Of a stretch of DNA of 64,000 nt, positions 53,676 through 64,000 are shown one piece after another (position 1 is the first letter of the stretch; every line of letters starts with the position of its first letter). The notes under the pieces are model-generated. The model did no database searches. It was not told the DNA's origin and worked only from the letters and a program-made list of their open reading frames with translations. This stretch comes from Prinsepia uniflora (Eukaryota; Streptophyta; Magnoliopsida; Rosales; Rosaceae). Where the stretch lies: NCBI GenBank assembly GCA_032719365.1, contig CM064871.1:71838383-71902382 (forward strand). Direction: 5' to 3'. Both the position numbers and the translations under genes were made by a program.

Positions 53676-54090
53676 ACTGGGGAGGTTATTGAAGGAGAGA
53701 ACTCACAAGCTAGAGTTTGCCTTTAGGACTTTGTGGAGTTAGTCCGACCGTGGCCGGAATAGTAGCCGAGGGAGATGGGTGGACGATTGTTTGGGTTAGT
53801 AGTCGAGTTGGTTCGGGCAGGTAGGGTGGTTGTATACGAGGATGTACTCTATGACTTCTGTCGGGTACTGTGAAATGAGGTATTTTATAATACCTTTGTT
53901 TTCTGTTCATAGAGTTTCCCTTGCGTACACTATACAGTTGTTACATAGCTAGGGTTGGCTGTGGTAACAGTAGTTGGGGATGGAGTGAAATACCCAAGGT
54001 GGAGATGATAGACAGGGAATTTAGGAGAAGTTGTTGCTGACCTAGTGTAGATACCGGGTAGAAGACCTTAGGTGTCGGGAACTAGCTGTG
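53676..54090 (+). other. Untranslated tail of the gag-only element
   Basis: 415 bases with no pol remnant recognisable in any frame. It joins gag directly to the hairpin and polypurine tract. Confidence 0.7.
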
Positions 54091-54127
54091 GAATTTCGGG
54101 GACGAAATTCTTTTTAGGTGGGTAGAT
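54091..54127 (+). other. Gag-only element hairpin and polypurine tract
   Basis: GAATTTCG (54091-54098) and CGAAATTC (54103-54110) form a perfect 8-bp stem with loop GGGA, followed by TTTTTAGGTGGGTAGAT and the LTR at 54128. The hairpin survives although pol has been lost. Confidence 0.85.
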
Positions 54128-57098
54128 TGTAACAACCCGTCCCGAGAATCGGGATTACTAGAGTGATTAAGGTGTGATTAGTGAGGGTAAACAAGGGTTA
54201 GGTGGTCCCGAGGGGTCCGGGAACTTAGAATGACGATTTTGCCCCTGGGTCGGGCAGAAATGTTGACTTTTATTTCGGGTGGTCAATTGGGAATTGACCA
54301 GTGACCAGGACGTAGTTTAAGTCGTCACGAATCCTTAGGCAGGTGGCACGCCCGATTCCGACATCCGAGGAGGAAGTTGTGATGTTCGGAAGGTTGAGGG
54401 CTTAACCGTAATTTGGGTAAATTAGGGGGAAAAGTTGACTTTTTGTATAATCGGGTTTTGGTAGGTTGACCTAGCATGGTTGGGTAGATCTCGTCGTCCT
54501 GAATTCAACGACAGGCGGCACGTGTTCATCGGACTTACGAGGCGAGAGTTACGGGTCTAGGAAGTTTCGGTAAAACCGTAAAAATATGTTAAACAGAAGG
54601 GTATTTTAGTCTTTTTGGGTTTATGGGGATTTGTGCAAAGAGAAAGGAATGGACGGCTGGGGTTTAAGCAGATGGGATAAAGATTGAAGGGATGGTGACA
54701 CATGGCAAAGGGCTAGAGGGTTCTGGTGGAATCCTGTGTGTTCACAGCCCAATTATTTGGGTGGAACCGTGCATACCCGTGTTTGTTCTTCGACAAACAC
54801 AGAGAAACAGAGTGTGAGAATTGAGGAGGATTGATCGATCTGGGTGCAAGGGTGAGTGATTAGCGAGTTGTGAGAGTGACAGTGAGGCAGGGCGGAGCTG
54901 GTGGTCGTGATTTGGCGGTGCAATCGTGCACGGCGGCACGGCGGAGGTGAGGAGAAGAATTGGGGGAAACAGGGAGGCCGTGAACGTTTGGTGGTGGCTA
55001 CGCCGTGAGGTGAGGCAAACCAAGACAAGGGGAGGCTGAGGAGACTGCAGGGAGTCCAACGACCACAGTGGTAGACGGCGGAGCTGCAATCGAAGGTGAG
55101 ATTCCTGTGCTCTGTTTTCCCGTGGAAATTCAATTTGAAAGTCGTGAGTCTAGGCTTAGAGACGAAGTGATTGGAGGTCAGGGTTATGTTCAGGGAGGTC
55201 CTAGGAATGATTTGTGGTGGTCGCCGTGACGGGGGTGTCCACGGCGGAGCTCAGTCGCAGAGGGGTGCTCTGTTGCTCTGTTTCGGCCGTGAGCTTCGAA
55301 CTCAAAGTCGACGAGTTTGGGGCTGAGTCGAAGGTAAAGGAGGTGTGGTCTAGGTTCAGTGAAGCCTTAGGGATCGTCTGGTGTTACCACCGTGACGGGA
55401 GGTGACCGGAGTAGCCGGATCGTGAAACAGGGGTCTGAGGGCCGTCTGGTTCGAGCTTCAGTCGTGAAGCTGGGAGTCGAATCGAACCAGGAGAGTGAGG
55501 GGAATGGATTCGTGGTGTCTGGACGAAGCTGCAGGAGAAGAAAGGGAGTACAATGGTGGCCGGACGGCGGAGAACGCTTCTCGCCGGCCCAAGCCACGGC
55601 GGCCGGTTCAGCACAGTGCGGGAGGATGATGATGGTACTGTAGCTAGGCGCGTGAGGGCCACGCGCAGCCACTTTGGGCGGCGCGTGGGGGCGCGTGCGG
55701 CGGCGGTTGGGAAAGTGGTCAACATGGTTTTTGGTCTAGGAGTTATGGTGAGTTCAATGGAGTTGGTTTCGGGTTAATCGGACATCGTATGAGTTTGGTT
55801 CCGCGAGGGTGAATGTTTAGGGTTCCGGGTTTTCGGTTTTCGATTCGGGGATTTTTGAGGGAATTGAGGTGCATGTTTGTGGACGTATTAGTGACGTATT
55901 TTGACGATGATTGACAGGATCGGGCTTTTCCGAGGAAGCCGAGGAACGGGCTGGACGTTCGGGACGCGAGTAGGGCGTTGTATGTGAGTGGACCCTTTCC
56001 TTAAACTCGAACATGCATAACTGTTTTTCTATACATGTTTGATGGTTTTTCATGTGGTTTTATGATTATGGAATATGCTATGTTGGTTTTACATTATTGT
56101 ACGTTTTACTAGAAATGTCGATTTCTGAAATTAATGCCATGGTTTTGGGGGTGAAATGGATTTTGGAACATGATTTCGATGATCAAGGGTTTTCGGTTTT
56201 AAAATTGGATTTCGGAGAACGGAATTTGGTTTTAAAGTTGGAAAGTGGATTTCCGGATTTGGGTTCGGAATGACGATTCTGGATGCCGGAAGGGCATCAG
56301 ACCAGTGATTTCGGATTCGGGTTTGGATGTGGATTTGGTAAATGGTTTTCAAATGATTTTGGGATTGGATTTGCTGGATCTGGATATTGGGTTTAAAGAC
56401 CCGGATATATGTGACGGGGGACCGGCCGGATTGGGTTTAAAGACCCGGATTGAGTTTAAAGACTCGGGAGTTTAAAGACTCGGATATGATTAAGGCCTGG
56501 ATTGAGTTTAAAGACTCGGGAGTTTAAAGACTCGGATAGGTCCAGCAGGTTTGATCGGGAAATTTATGAGTTAATGTTCATGGTTTATGATATAGTTTTC
56601 TGATGCATATGTTATGGTTTCTATAACTGTTTTATAGTGTTTCTGTTTCTTATGATGTTTTCTAATGATTATTTTATAACTGTGTTCATAATTGTTGGTT
56701 ATGCATGTGGTTTCAAAACGGAGGGTAAAACTCGGTTTTCTTATAAAATGGTTTTGAACTTTTTGTACTTTCTGGTCCACTCACACTTTTGTTTTAAATT
56801 GCCCTCCAGGTTGTGGAGCTAGCGCGGGGTCTTAACGTCGAGGCAGTGTCCGTGGCATAGAAGGGACGTGAGGGATCCTAGAAGAGTTTAAAGGCTTCTG
56901 TGTGCGTGTACTTTATCAGTTTTTATTTTCCTTGTAATTTTAGTGCTATGCTCTGTAAACGATAAGGTTGAGATATTTTGTAATTACTCCTGCGTCTGAC
57001 TGGGTTAGAGCGAGTTTTACTTGAGTTTTGTGTCGGGGAGTCAGACGGGAGCGGGATTTACCTCGGGTTTCGGGGTGAAACCGGGGTGGGTCCTGACA
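54128..57098 (+). repeat. Gag-only element 3' LTR, 2971 bp
   Basis: The full-length LTR of this element. It includes segments missing from the 5' LTR: 55162-55911 and about 56108-56598, the latter holding a 'gagtttaaagactcgg' array (56388-56540). Stem-loop arms are at 56994-57001 and 57039-57046. Frames of about 75-126 codons here are not conserved. Confidence 0.94.
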
Positions 57099-60000
57099 GT
57101 ACTAGAAAACAGTGATATAAACAGTAATAAAGCATTCCAAAAGCGTATCACAAAAGCAAGATGTACCAATAATAATGCCCTGATCAAACCTGCTGGGTCT
57201 ATCCGAGTCTTTAAACTCAATCCAGACCTCAAATGTAATCCGAATCTTTAAACTCAATAGGCCTACGGGGGTAATATCGTAATATCCGAGTCTTTAAACT
57301 CCCGAGTCTTTAAACTCAATCCGGGCCCGCCCCAGTCATATATAATCCGGGTCTTTAAACCCAATATCCAGATCCAGCAAATCCAATCTAAATCATTTGA
57401 AAACCATTTCTAAGTCTATATCCAAACCCGAATCTGAAACCACTGGTCTGACGCCATTCCGACATCCAGAACCGTCATTTCGAACCCAAATCTGGAAATC
57501 CACTTTTCAACTTTAAAACCAAATTTCGTTTCCCAAAATCCGATTCTAAAACCGAAACCTTGTTTGTCAAATCATGTTTCAAAACCCATTTATCCTCATA
57601 CAAAATCCGTAATAAAAAGCATGGCTGGAAATCATATATAACATTTCTCGGAAAACGTGCTAAAACCCGTAAAATCCTCGGAAAACATGCAAACAGGTAA
57701 AACAAATATGATATAAGCAATGATCATGAAAACATGCTTAAAAAATAAAACATGTAGATAAAAACAGTTAGGCATGCTCGTTAAAAGAGAAGGAGTCCAC
57801 TCACAAATCCGTACGCGTCAATCGCGCTCCGTACGTTCCTCAACCGTTTCAGGAGTGTCCTGTCCTGTCAAAAGTCACAAAATCGGGTCACAAACACTTT
57901 ATTAAGGCATATCCTAATTTCCCCAATCTTTCGGAATTTTAAACGCAATTTAAACTAAAACCCTAAACCTTTCGAATCCTCGAACTAACTTAACCCGGTG
58001 TCCGATTTACTCGAAACCTGTCCCCACGGATTCGTTACATCGCTTAGAGTAAAAACCCTGTTGGAAGTTTCCCCAGACTCTGTCGCACGCGCCCTCACGC
58101 GCCGCCCAAAGGGGCTGCGCGTGGGCTTCACGCGCCTGCTACAGGGTCATCGTCAACCTCTGTCCAGCCGGTTCAAATCGGGCTGGCTGACCCGAACCGG
58201 CGTGACCGGTTCTCTGCCATTGCTCCATGATTTTCAACCCTTTTCATTCCTTTAGCTTCGTCCTGGCCTAATTAATTGATTCCCCACCTAAAAACTCAAC
58301 ATCGAAGCCTCTAACCCATCGTCTTCAAGCTCGAAGAAAACTCCCTGAAACCTCTGTTTCGGTTCCCGGCCAACCACGCAATCCCCCTGCACGAATTCGA
58401 CCTTAAATGACTCCTAGAGACCTACTGAGTCTCACAGCACTCACGGAAAGCCTCGACTCAGCGCCAAAAGGCATGACTTTTAATTTAAGCAAAACGGGAA
58501 AACAGAGCACACCGAGAAAGTCTGAGGGATTACTTGCTTATCGACAGCCACCGTGCTTGCCGCCGCGTCCTAATGCTTTCACAGAGCCGCCCTGGCCTCC
58601 TCCTCAGTTTTGCTTGGATCAAAACACGGCAATACCACCCCCAACTCCCTCGACACCTCTCTGTTTCCCCTGAGAACTCCAACCTCACACTCCCAGTAAT
58701 TTCTTGCACAGGTCTCACTCACCAGTCACTCACTAGTTCCTCCCTTCTCTCTGTCACTCTCTCCAATTCACAAAACCTCACACACGCACAGAATCGATCA
58801 GCAACACCTCAATGTCTCCCTCTCTGTTCTGTGAAGAATGCCCCAAATGCACGGGTTTAAACATGGACGATTTACAACCGTGCACACATTAATTTCCTAG
58901 AAACCTCTAGGTCTCCCCCACGTGTCCCATTCTCTATGGACAACAAACTAAATATCCTATCACAAACTTCCATGTGGTCTTATCTGATTGGCCCAAAGGG
59001 AAAAGACCAAAATGCCCCTAAGTTCAAAATTACCATTTTGCCCTTCAACTTCCTAGATCCATAACTAATTCGTCTGACGTCCGATGACAGCGTGCCGCCT
59101 GTCGTTATACTCAGGACATCGAGACCTAAATAACGGTCCTCAGTCTACGTGAAAATCAAAAATCCAACAAAAATTCAACATTTCCCCTATTTAACCAAAA
59201 TTACGGTAACGCCCTTATCCTTCCGAACACCATAACTTTTCCTCTGATTGTCCAAATCGGACGTGCCACCTGTCTACGGACTCGTGACATCCTAAACTAC
59301 GTCACGGTCAATGGTCAAAGCTTGTTCAACCTACAAATCAAAAAGTCAACTTTTGGCACACTATTCACAAGGGCAAAATCGTCCTTTTATACAAATATTT
59401 TATAAAATTACATTTGTACCCTTCCCTAAGGTACGGGTTGTTACACATGGTATCATAATCAGTAATCAAAGTCTTCCTCGTAAAATGAGCCAAATACGTT
59501 ATTTCTCGAAAAATGTGCAATTATGTAAAACAGTTATAGAATAATCAACAATCATGAAATCATATGTAAAGCCATAAAATAAGTAATTAAAAGCAGTTAT
59601 GCATGCTCAGTTATAAGGAAGAAGTCCACTCACAGTTCCCGGGCACGTCACTCGCGTCCCATACGTTCCTCGACCTTCTTGGGGATTCCCGATCCTGTCA
59701 CAAGTCACCAAAACTCGTCACTAACACGTCAACGATGGTTCTCCTAATTTTCCCCAAATTTCTCGAATCCTAAACGTAACAAAACGGAACCCTAAACCTT
59801 CGATCTCGTGGAACTAACCCGAAACAACGTCCGCTCGTCCTGAAACTTGTCCCAACAGATTCGTTACAATGCTTAGACCAAAAACTATGTTGGAAGTTTC
59901 CCCAGAACAGCCACCACACACCCTCACGCGCCGCCCAAAGTGGATGTGCGTGGGCTTCACGCGCCTGCACACAGAGCACTGTTCATCGTCTTCTTCGATG

Positions 60001-61312
60001 GTCAGGCCGATCTGAACCGGCGTGACCGGTTCTCCGTCATTCTCCATCCAATTCTGTTCCTTTCAACTCCCCTAGCTTCGTCCTACTCTAAGCACTCTAT
60101 TTCCCTACTCCAAACACAACATCACTGCCTAAATCTCATCTTCCCAACTCGAAACAGAAACCCGTCCAAATCCCCTGTTTCGATTCTCGGCCAACCATGC
60201 ATTCCCCCGTCACGGCTTCACAACCAGAAGCTTCCTAGGAACCTACTGAGTCTACTAGAACTCACTAAACACCTCGACTCGACCCCAAACGCCACGACTT
60301 AACGTTTGAACCTAAACTGGAAAACAGAGCAACCAGGGAAATTCAAGAGATTACCTGCTTGTCGACCGCCGCCGTGCTCGCCGCCGCGTTCCCTGGAGTT
60401 CACAGAGCCGTCCTAGCCTCCCCTCGAACCCAATTGGATCAACTTGATCATTGATGGTTGCACCACACCCTCGACACCTCTCTGTTTCCCTAAGACACTC
60501 GCACACTCCTCACACACAAACACTCACCTCTCAGTCTTCTCAACATGACCCTCCACTCTCAACCTCCCTCTGATCACACTCACACACTCATAAGGATCAC
60601 ACCTCCCTATAATTGATCGATTCTCACCCTCTGCCTAGTCTCTGTTTCTCCCTCTTTCGAATGCACGACTCACACACAGCACCAATTTAAGTTTTTTCCC
60701 GTGCAACCTAGAACCCACTAGACCACTGCAGGTGTCCAAACCTCATGGTTCCAATCTCAAAATATCCAATCACACACTGCACACTTGTCCTCATCTCCTT
60801 TGCACAAATCCCAAGGCACCAAAAGACCAAAATGCCCCTTGTGAGTCCAAATTACCATTTTGCCCTTCGCTGTTCTAGACCCGTAACTCACTTGTCATAA
60901 GTCCGATGAAAGCATGCCGCCCGTTGTTGAACTTAGGACGACAAGATCTACCTAATGGTCCTCGGTCTATGTGTAAAAACCTTGTCGTACAAAAATTCAA
61001 CTTTTCCCCCTTCGTTTAACCATATTACGGTAATGCCCTCAACCTTCCGAACATTATAACTTCCTCCTCGGATGTCGGAATCGGGCATGCCACCTGTCTA
61101 CGGACTCGTGACGTCCCAAACTACGTCACAGTCATCGGTCAATACCCAATTGACCGCCCGAACTAAAAGTCAACAATTTGCCCAAACCAGGGGCAAAATC
61201 GTCATTCTACGCCCAAAGTCTAAAAGTAGCCAAGTAACCACCGATTAACTCAGCTAATCCGTCACTAATCACTTCACTAATCCCGACTCCCGGGACGGGT
61301 CGTTACATCAAC

Positions 61313-61519
61313 CACACGAAATCAACGATTTTAGTAAGGAGACCTCATTATCGATCACCAATAATATGATGGTACGTGAACCATCGATTGACTTAAAAGT
61401 GTTTTTATCAGTATTCGATCTATATACAATGTAAAGTTATCATATATATACCGAAAATTTATGATACAATTTTAACTAACAAGAATCAGTTCAATGTAAC
61501 AATGCCTTACAAGGTTCCC

Positions 61520-61559
<40 letters not shown>

Positions 61560-61896
61560 GACTCATTCCTATTGGCGGTGTGCGACGAAAACTGCTCCTA
61601 AATCATCATGGAGAATAGGAGTCTATAATTAATGGAAATCATTTGAATTACACTCAACTAATCTCAGCCATACAAATCCAAAACGACATCCGCTCTCTAT
61701 TATCCTAATAAATATTTAAGTAGCTGACAAAATAAATAAATAAATATTTAATTAGCCATGCTAATCATCATTTGGATCTGACATGTCGAGTCTGGATCTG
61801 GATCAAGTGAAGATTCCCATTAGTGCATAATATATTATATCTTTCTAGATTTATATATGACAACCTACATACTAATTAAAAATTATATATTGTTAA
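61313..61896. other. AT-rich host DNA with a dinucleotide repeat
   Basis: No gene or LTR sequence recognised. It contains an alternating AT run at 61523-61555. Confidence 0.6.
61523..61555. repeat. (AT)n microsatellite
   Basis: An uninterrupted alternating A/T run of 33 bases. Confidence 0.95.
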
Positions 61897-62563
61897 GCAC
61901 CGATACAGCCAATGTCTCGTATCGCGTATCGGATGCTGATATCGATATGATACTCCCCCAATATTCTCTGATACTATATCAAGTTTTGGATATGTTTTGG
62001 AGTACTTACAAGCTCTTCTTAAGCTGCAACGTACACCATTAATATACAACAGATGAGTTTTCACACAATTATTTGAGAACATCGAGTTTGAAAGGGACAA
62101 ATACGTAGATGAATGTAAGGAAACTCGGACTCAGATTTATCAGCTTGAATTCAAAGTAGAGGAAATGACTGATCAGCTCACAAAAACTTTGAAGGTAAGA
62201 GAGCAACTTATGCATGTGTTTAATGAGTTGAAGGCAACACAATCATGTAACTAATGTTGGGAGACTTGAAATTGCCCAACTTTCCCTTGATGAACCCGAT
62301 TTGGAAGCGGCTATATTTGATGTTGATGAAGAGGAAGATGAACACATGCAATGAAGAGTTTGATATGGAAGATGTCTAAAGATTTTTATATTAAGTTGTT
62401 ATGTAATAAACTAAAATTACATGCTTGATTTTTAACTATATTTAAATTTAATGTAGTATTTATTTTTCATATCCTTCTCATATATTTTCCTTTAATTTTT
62501 TAATTTTGACGTATTAGAGTATCGTGTCGTATCATATTCTCGTATCTGTATCTGTTTCAGTGC
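61897..62563. mobile_element. Possible degenerate DNA transposon with inverted ends
   Basis: The left end reads GCACCGATACAG and the right end, reverse-complemented, reads GCACTGAAACAG; both continue into TATCG/GTATC-rich subterminal repeats (61917-61955 and 62515-62550). The interior has two short frame remnants, about 62064-62254 (charged, coiled-coil-like) and about 62255-62354 (acidic), broken by stops. No clear target duplication was found. A worn hAT- or MULE-like element is one reading; the family is not recognised. Confidence 0.4.
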
Positions 62564-63399
62564 AACTTAAATTTGTGACATATTGCACAGTATTGATGTA
62601 TTAAAATAAATTAGGGTTCTGAATAAATATATAATCCGAGGGCTCCGGCAATGACACGTGAAAATGTTCAAAGGTTTTGGCTGAGCAGGTGTTATCCATC
62701 GATAAAGAATATATAAAATGTTTGTGTTCATGGAAGACAAGGTATGAAAAAGATTCCTCCTACCTAGCGGGTGCCATTTCCATATGATTTGATTATCCAG
62801 AAGTCTTGTAATCTAATAGGAATGGATGATTAAATTTTCGAATCCTTAAACGTAAGAATTTATAATCCGTGACAAAATCAGAATTATTTATTAAGACGGA
62901 CACGGATAATTCTTTTTTTTTTTAACTCCACTAATTGAGAATCCCAAGACTCGAAAGTTACAAACTACTTATGATGAGATTAAGACGATGACAGGGTGTT
63001 GCCGGAAACAAAATAACTATTTGAAATTTTATCCCAAGAAAATCACGTTTCTCTGCGAAGAAAATTTCATATTCTAATTCCCTCATAAGGGGTGAAAAAA
63101 ATATGTTAACCTAACCCTAGAACTCATGGTACAAAGCGGATCTCCCATTGGGACAACTAGCTATCAGCTAAAAGGGATGATGAAAGAACTCTCTACTGGG
63201 ATTCCTTGTAGTGGCATATGCCTTTGCTTGATGTCGCGTGTCCGGCAGCCGTTTGGGGCCATAATGCAATGGGGGGCCTGCTTGATATTTAGGTCCAAGA
63301 TTGCACCTTGTGTGTTGTTGCTTAAAGTGCCTCTCTTTGACATAAGCTGTTTTTTTTTTCCTTCATTCTCTCAGAAAATTCTTCAGGCTTACTAACAAT
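62564..63399. other. Host DNA, mostly non-coding; probable 3' flank of the gene to the right
   Basis: AT-rich with no transposon signature. The 89-codon plus-strand frame at 63126-63395 lies antisense to the likely 3' untranslated region of the minus-strand gene and has no recognisable domain. Confidence 0.5.
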
Positions 63400-63585
63400 T
63401 CACAATGCCTCCTTGAGATTAAAGGTCCTAGCTATGTTCCTAGCTTTGTCATACTCGTTCAGATCAACCAGCATTTTCTTCAATCTGCGGGCAAGTCCAC
63501 TAATTTCACTTTGGGACACCCCCATCGAGTACTTTTTCTCCAGAGTCCGTCCCAGAAAGAGCACATAATCCACCAGCGATTGCAA
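63400..63585 (-). CDS. Probable last exon of an unrecognised plant gene
   Basis: The minus-strand frame codes for 61 residues ending ARTFNLKEAL and a stop at 63400-63402. The composition (charged, helix-forming, with RRLKKM and DLNEYDKAR) is normal protein and unlike the surrounding AT-rich codons. Two acceptor-like sites precede it: TTTTGTAG ending at 63593, and CCGGAAG ending at 63586. Only the second keeps the frame with the upstream exon as I read it. I do not recognise the family; a helical C-terminal tail is all that can be said. Confidence 0.55.
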   Translation of the reverse strand: MQSLVDYVLFLGRTLEKKYSMGVSQSEISGLARRLKKMLVDLNEYDKARNIARTFNLKEAL

Positions 63586-63847
63586 CTTCCGGCTACAAAA
63601 TTGATAATTTTGTAAGGATAATGAATGGAGACATTCAACATATGCAGTTAAAGGCTGTTTAGCACTTGAAGTTAAAATAATAAGTTAATAAAACCAAAAA
63701 AGAAGTGAAATTAGTTATAAGCCTTTCTGGCCTGACATACTAACAAATGACAATTAGATGTGGCAGTTCCAAGTCTATTACTGAAATAGGTTTGCTATAT
63801 TTAAAGGGATTTAGATTCGGCCTACTATAAAACATCACGTCACTTAC

Positions 63848-64000
63848 ATCCTTAGTATGTGTATCAGTGTATGTATCACAGGCACGGGGAAGAAAAGTAA
63901 CTATTTCAGTATTCAGAACCAGACTATCATACTTAAACTCATACATGGAGTAACCGGTTATTGGTAGAAAATGCAACAGGGTATATTTTAAATGGCAGAA
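63848..64000 (-). CDS. Probable penultimate exon of the same gene, cut by the window edge
   Basis: The minus strand is open from 64000 to an ideal donor, GTAAGT, at 63847-63842. It codes for about 51 residues including YSMYEFKYDSLV and TFLPRACDTY. The intron to the exon at 63400-63585 would be about 260 bases. The upstream part of the gene lies outside the window. Function unknown. Confidence 0.5.

Larger units (their letters stand above)
50707..57098 (+). mobile_element. Gag-only non-autonomous chromovirus (TR-GAG type)
   Basis: Plus-strand element with LTRs at 50707-52453 (1747 bp) and 54128-57098 (2971 bp), a tRNA-Met primer site (52456-52467), one gag frame (52560-53675), a hairpin and a polypurine tract (54091-54127). 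Pol is missing entirely. The target duplication is GTAAT (50702-50706) against GTACT (57099-57103); the empty site in the other Tekay-2 LTR reads GTACT, so the left copy carries one change. Shared LTR sequence differs at about nine sites in 1.75 kb. The 5' LTR is 1224 bases shorter because of two deletions. Elements with only gag between LTRs have been described in plants as TR-GAG; this is a good candidate. Confidence 0.92.
36425..59445 (-). mobile_element. Tekay-2: decayed autonomous chromovirus with three nested insertions
   Basis: Minus-strand element with exact target duplication CATGG (36420-36424 and 59446-59450). Removing the insertions leaves LTRs of about 2.72 and 2.74 kb and a 4.58-kb interior. 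In element order: 5' LTR 59445-50306, primer site 50292-50303, broken gag-pol 50209-45765, polypurine tract, 3' LTR 45729-36425. In two stretches that I compared by eye the LTRs differ by about 4%, so this is the oldest full element here, in line with its broken frame and its three passengers. Confidence 0.94.
50306..59445 (-). repeat. Tekay-2 5' LTR, split by the gag-only element
   Basis: Pieces are 50306-50706 and 57099-59445. It begins TGTAACAACCCG on the minus strand at 59445. It includes stem-loop arms (50359-50366 and 50414-50421) and a 'gagtctttaaactc' array (57197-57365). Short frames such as 57998-58255 are LTR sequence. Confidence 0.92.
35393..61307 (-). mobile_element. Solo LTR Z, split by Tekay-2
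   Basis: One LTR of about 2.89 kb (35393-36424 plus 59451-61307) read on the minus strand, starting TGTAACGACCC at 61307 and ending in CA at 35393. The target duplication TCAAC is exact (35388-35392 and 61308-61312), and no interior or second LTR exists, so it is a solo LTR left by recombination. It has both inverted-repeat arms (35718-35729 and 59624-59635), stem-loop arms (35446-35454 and 35502-35510), a 'gagtctttaaactc' repeat (about 35955-36140) and both module units (about 60915 and 61087). Confidence 0.92.

Noticed and set aside
61897..62563. Intact hAT transposase gene
   Set aside because: Only short broken fragments are present; no catalytic motifs or dimerisation domain can be seen, so only a remnant is proposed.
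63126..63395. 89-codon plus-strand frame near the right edge
   Set aside because: It is antisense to the likely 3' untranslated region of the minus-strand gene and has no recognisable domain or conserved context.

Overview
The window is plant nuclear DNA, almost certainly from a flowering plant with a repeat-rich genome. About 61 of the 64 kb is a stack of Ty3/gypsy LTR retrotransposons inserted into one another. The evidence is tRNA-Asp and initiator tRNA-Met primer sites of the plant Athila and chromovirus types, Athila and Tekay-like (chromodomain) polyproteins, and LTRs of about 1.9 to 3.3 kb. Only 35302-35392 and 61308-64000 look like non-LTR-element DNA. The right edge carries what looks like the 3' end of a spliced gene on the minus strand.

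Left stack (1-35301). A plus-strand LTR, here called Y (32680-35301, left part outside the window), hosts a minus-strand Tekay-like element, Tekay-1 (14168-32679), with an intact 1480-codon gag-pol. The 3' LTR of Tekay-1 is interrupted by another minus-strand LTR, X (11623-14167). X in turn hosts a young, intact Athila element (1-11622, 1836-codon gag-pol). The 5' LTR of Tekay-1 is interrupted by a non-coding element with two 2786-bp LTRs (20917-29859, target duplication CAACA), which fits the LARD class.

Right stack (35393-61307). A solo LTR, Z (target duplication TCAAC), hosts Tekay-2 (36425-59445, CATGG), a decayed autonomous element with four in-frame stops and a frameshift. The LTRs of Tekay-2 hold three more insertions: solo LTR S1 (36712-39950, TTTAA), solo LTR S2 (40967-44300, CGGTG) and a gag-only element of the TR-GAG type (50707-57098). 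By-eye LTR divergence agrees with the nesting order: Tekay-2 about 3-4%, Tekay-1 about 1%, TR-GAG about 0.5%, LARD about 0.4%, Athila about 0.2%.

How the parts relate. Tekay-1 could encode capsid, protease, reverse transcriptase, RNase H and a chromodomain integrase. The LARD and the gag-only element keep cis signals (primer site, polypurine tract, LTR ends) but lack enzymes, so they would depend on an autonomous relative. The most interesting material is cis-acting structure shared by LTR families that otherwise differ: (a) a perfect small hairpin between pol and the polypurine tract, kept even in elements without pol; (b) a stem-loop near the LTR 3' end whose stem is held by G-U wobbles; (c) an inverted repeat CTGTGAGTGGAC bracketing a rapidly changing cassette, with intron-like ends; (d) a tandem module of about 173 bp rich in W-box-like and CRE-like sites. 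All repeat, duplication and motif calls were made by reading; no alignment or database search was run.
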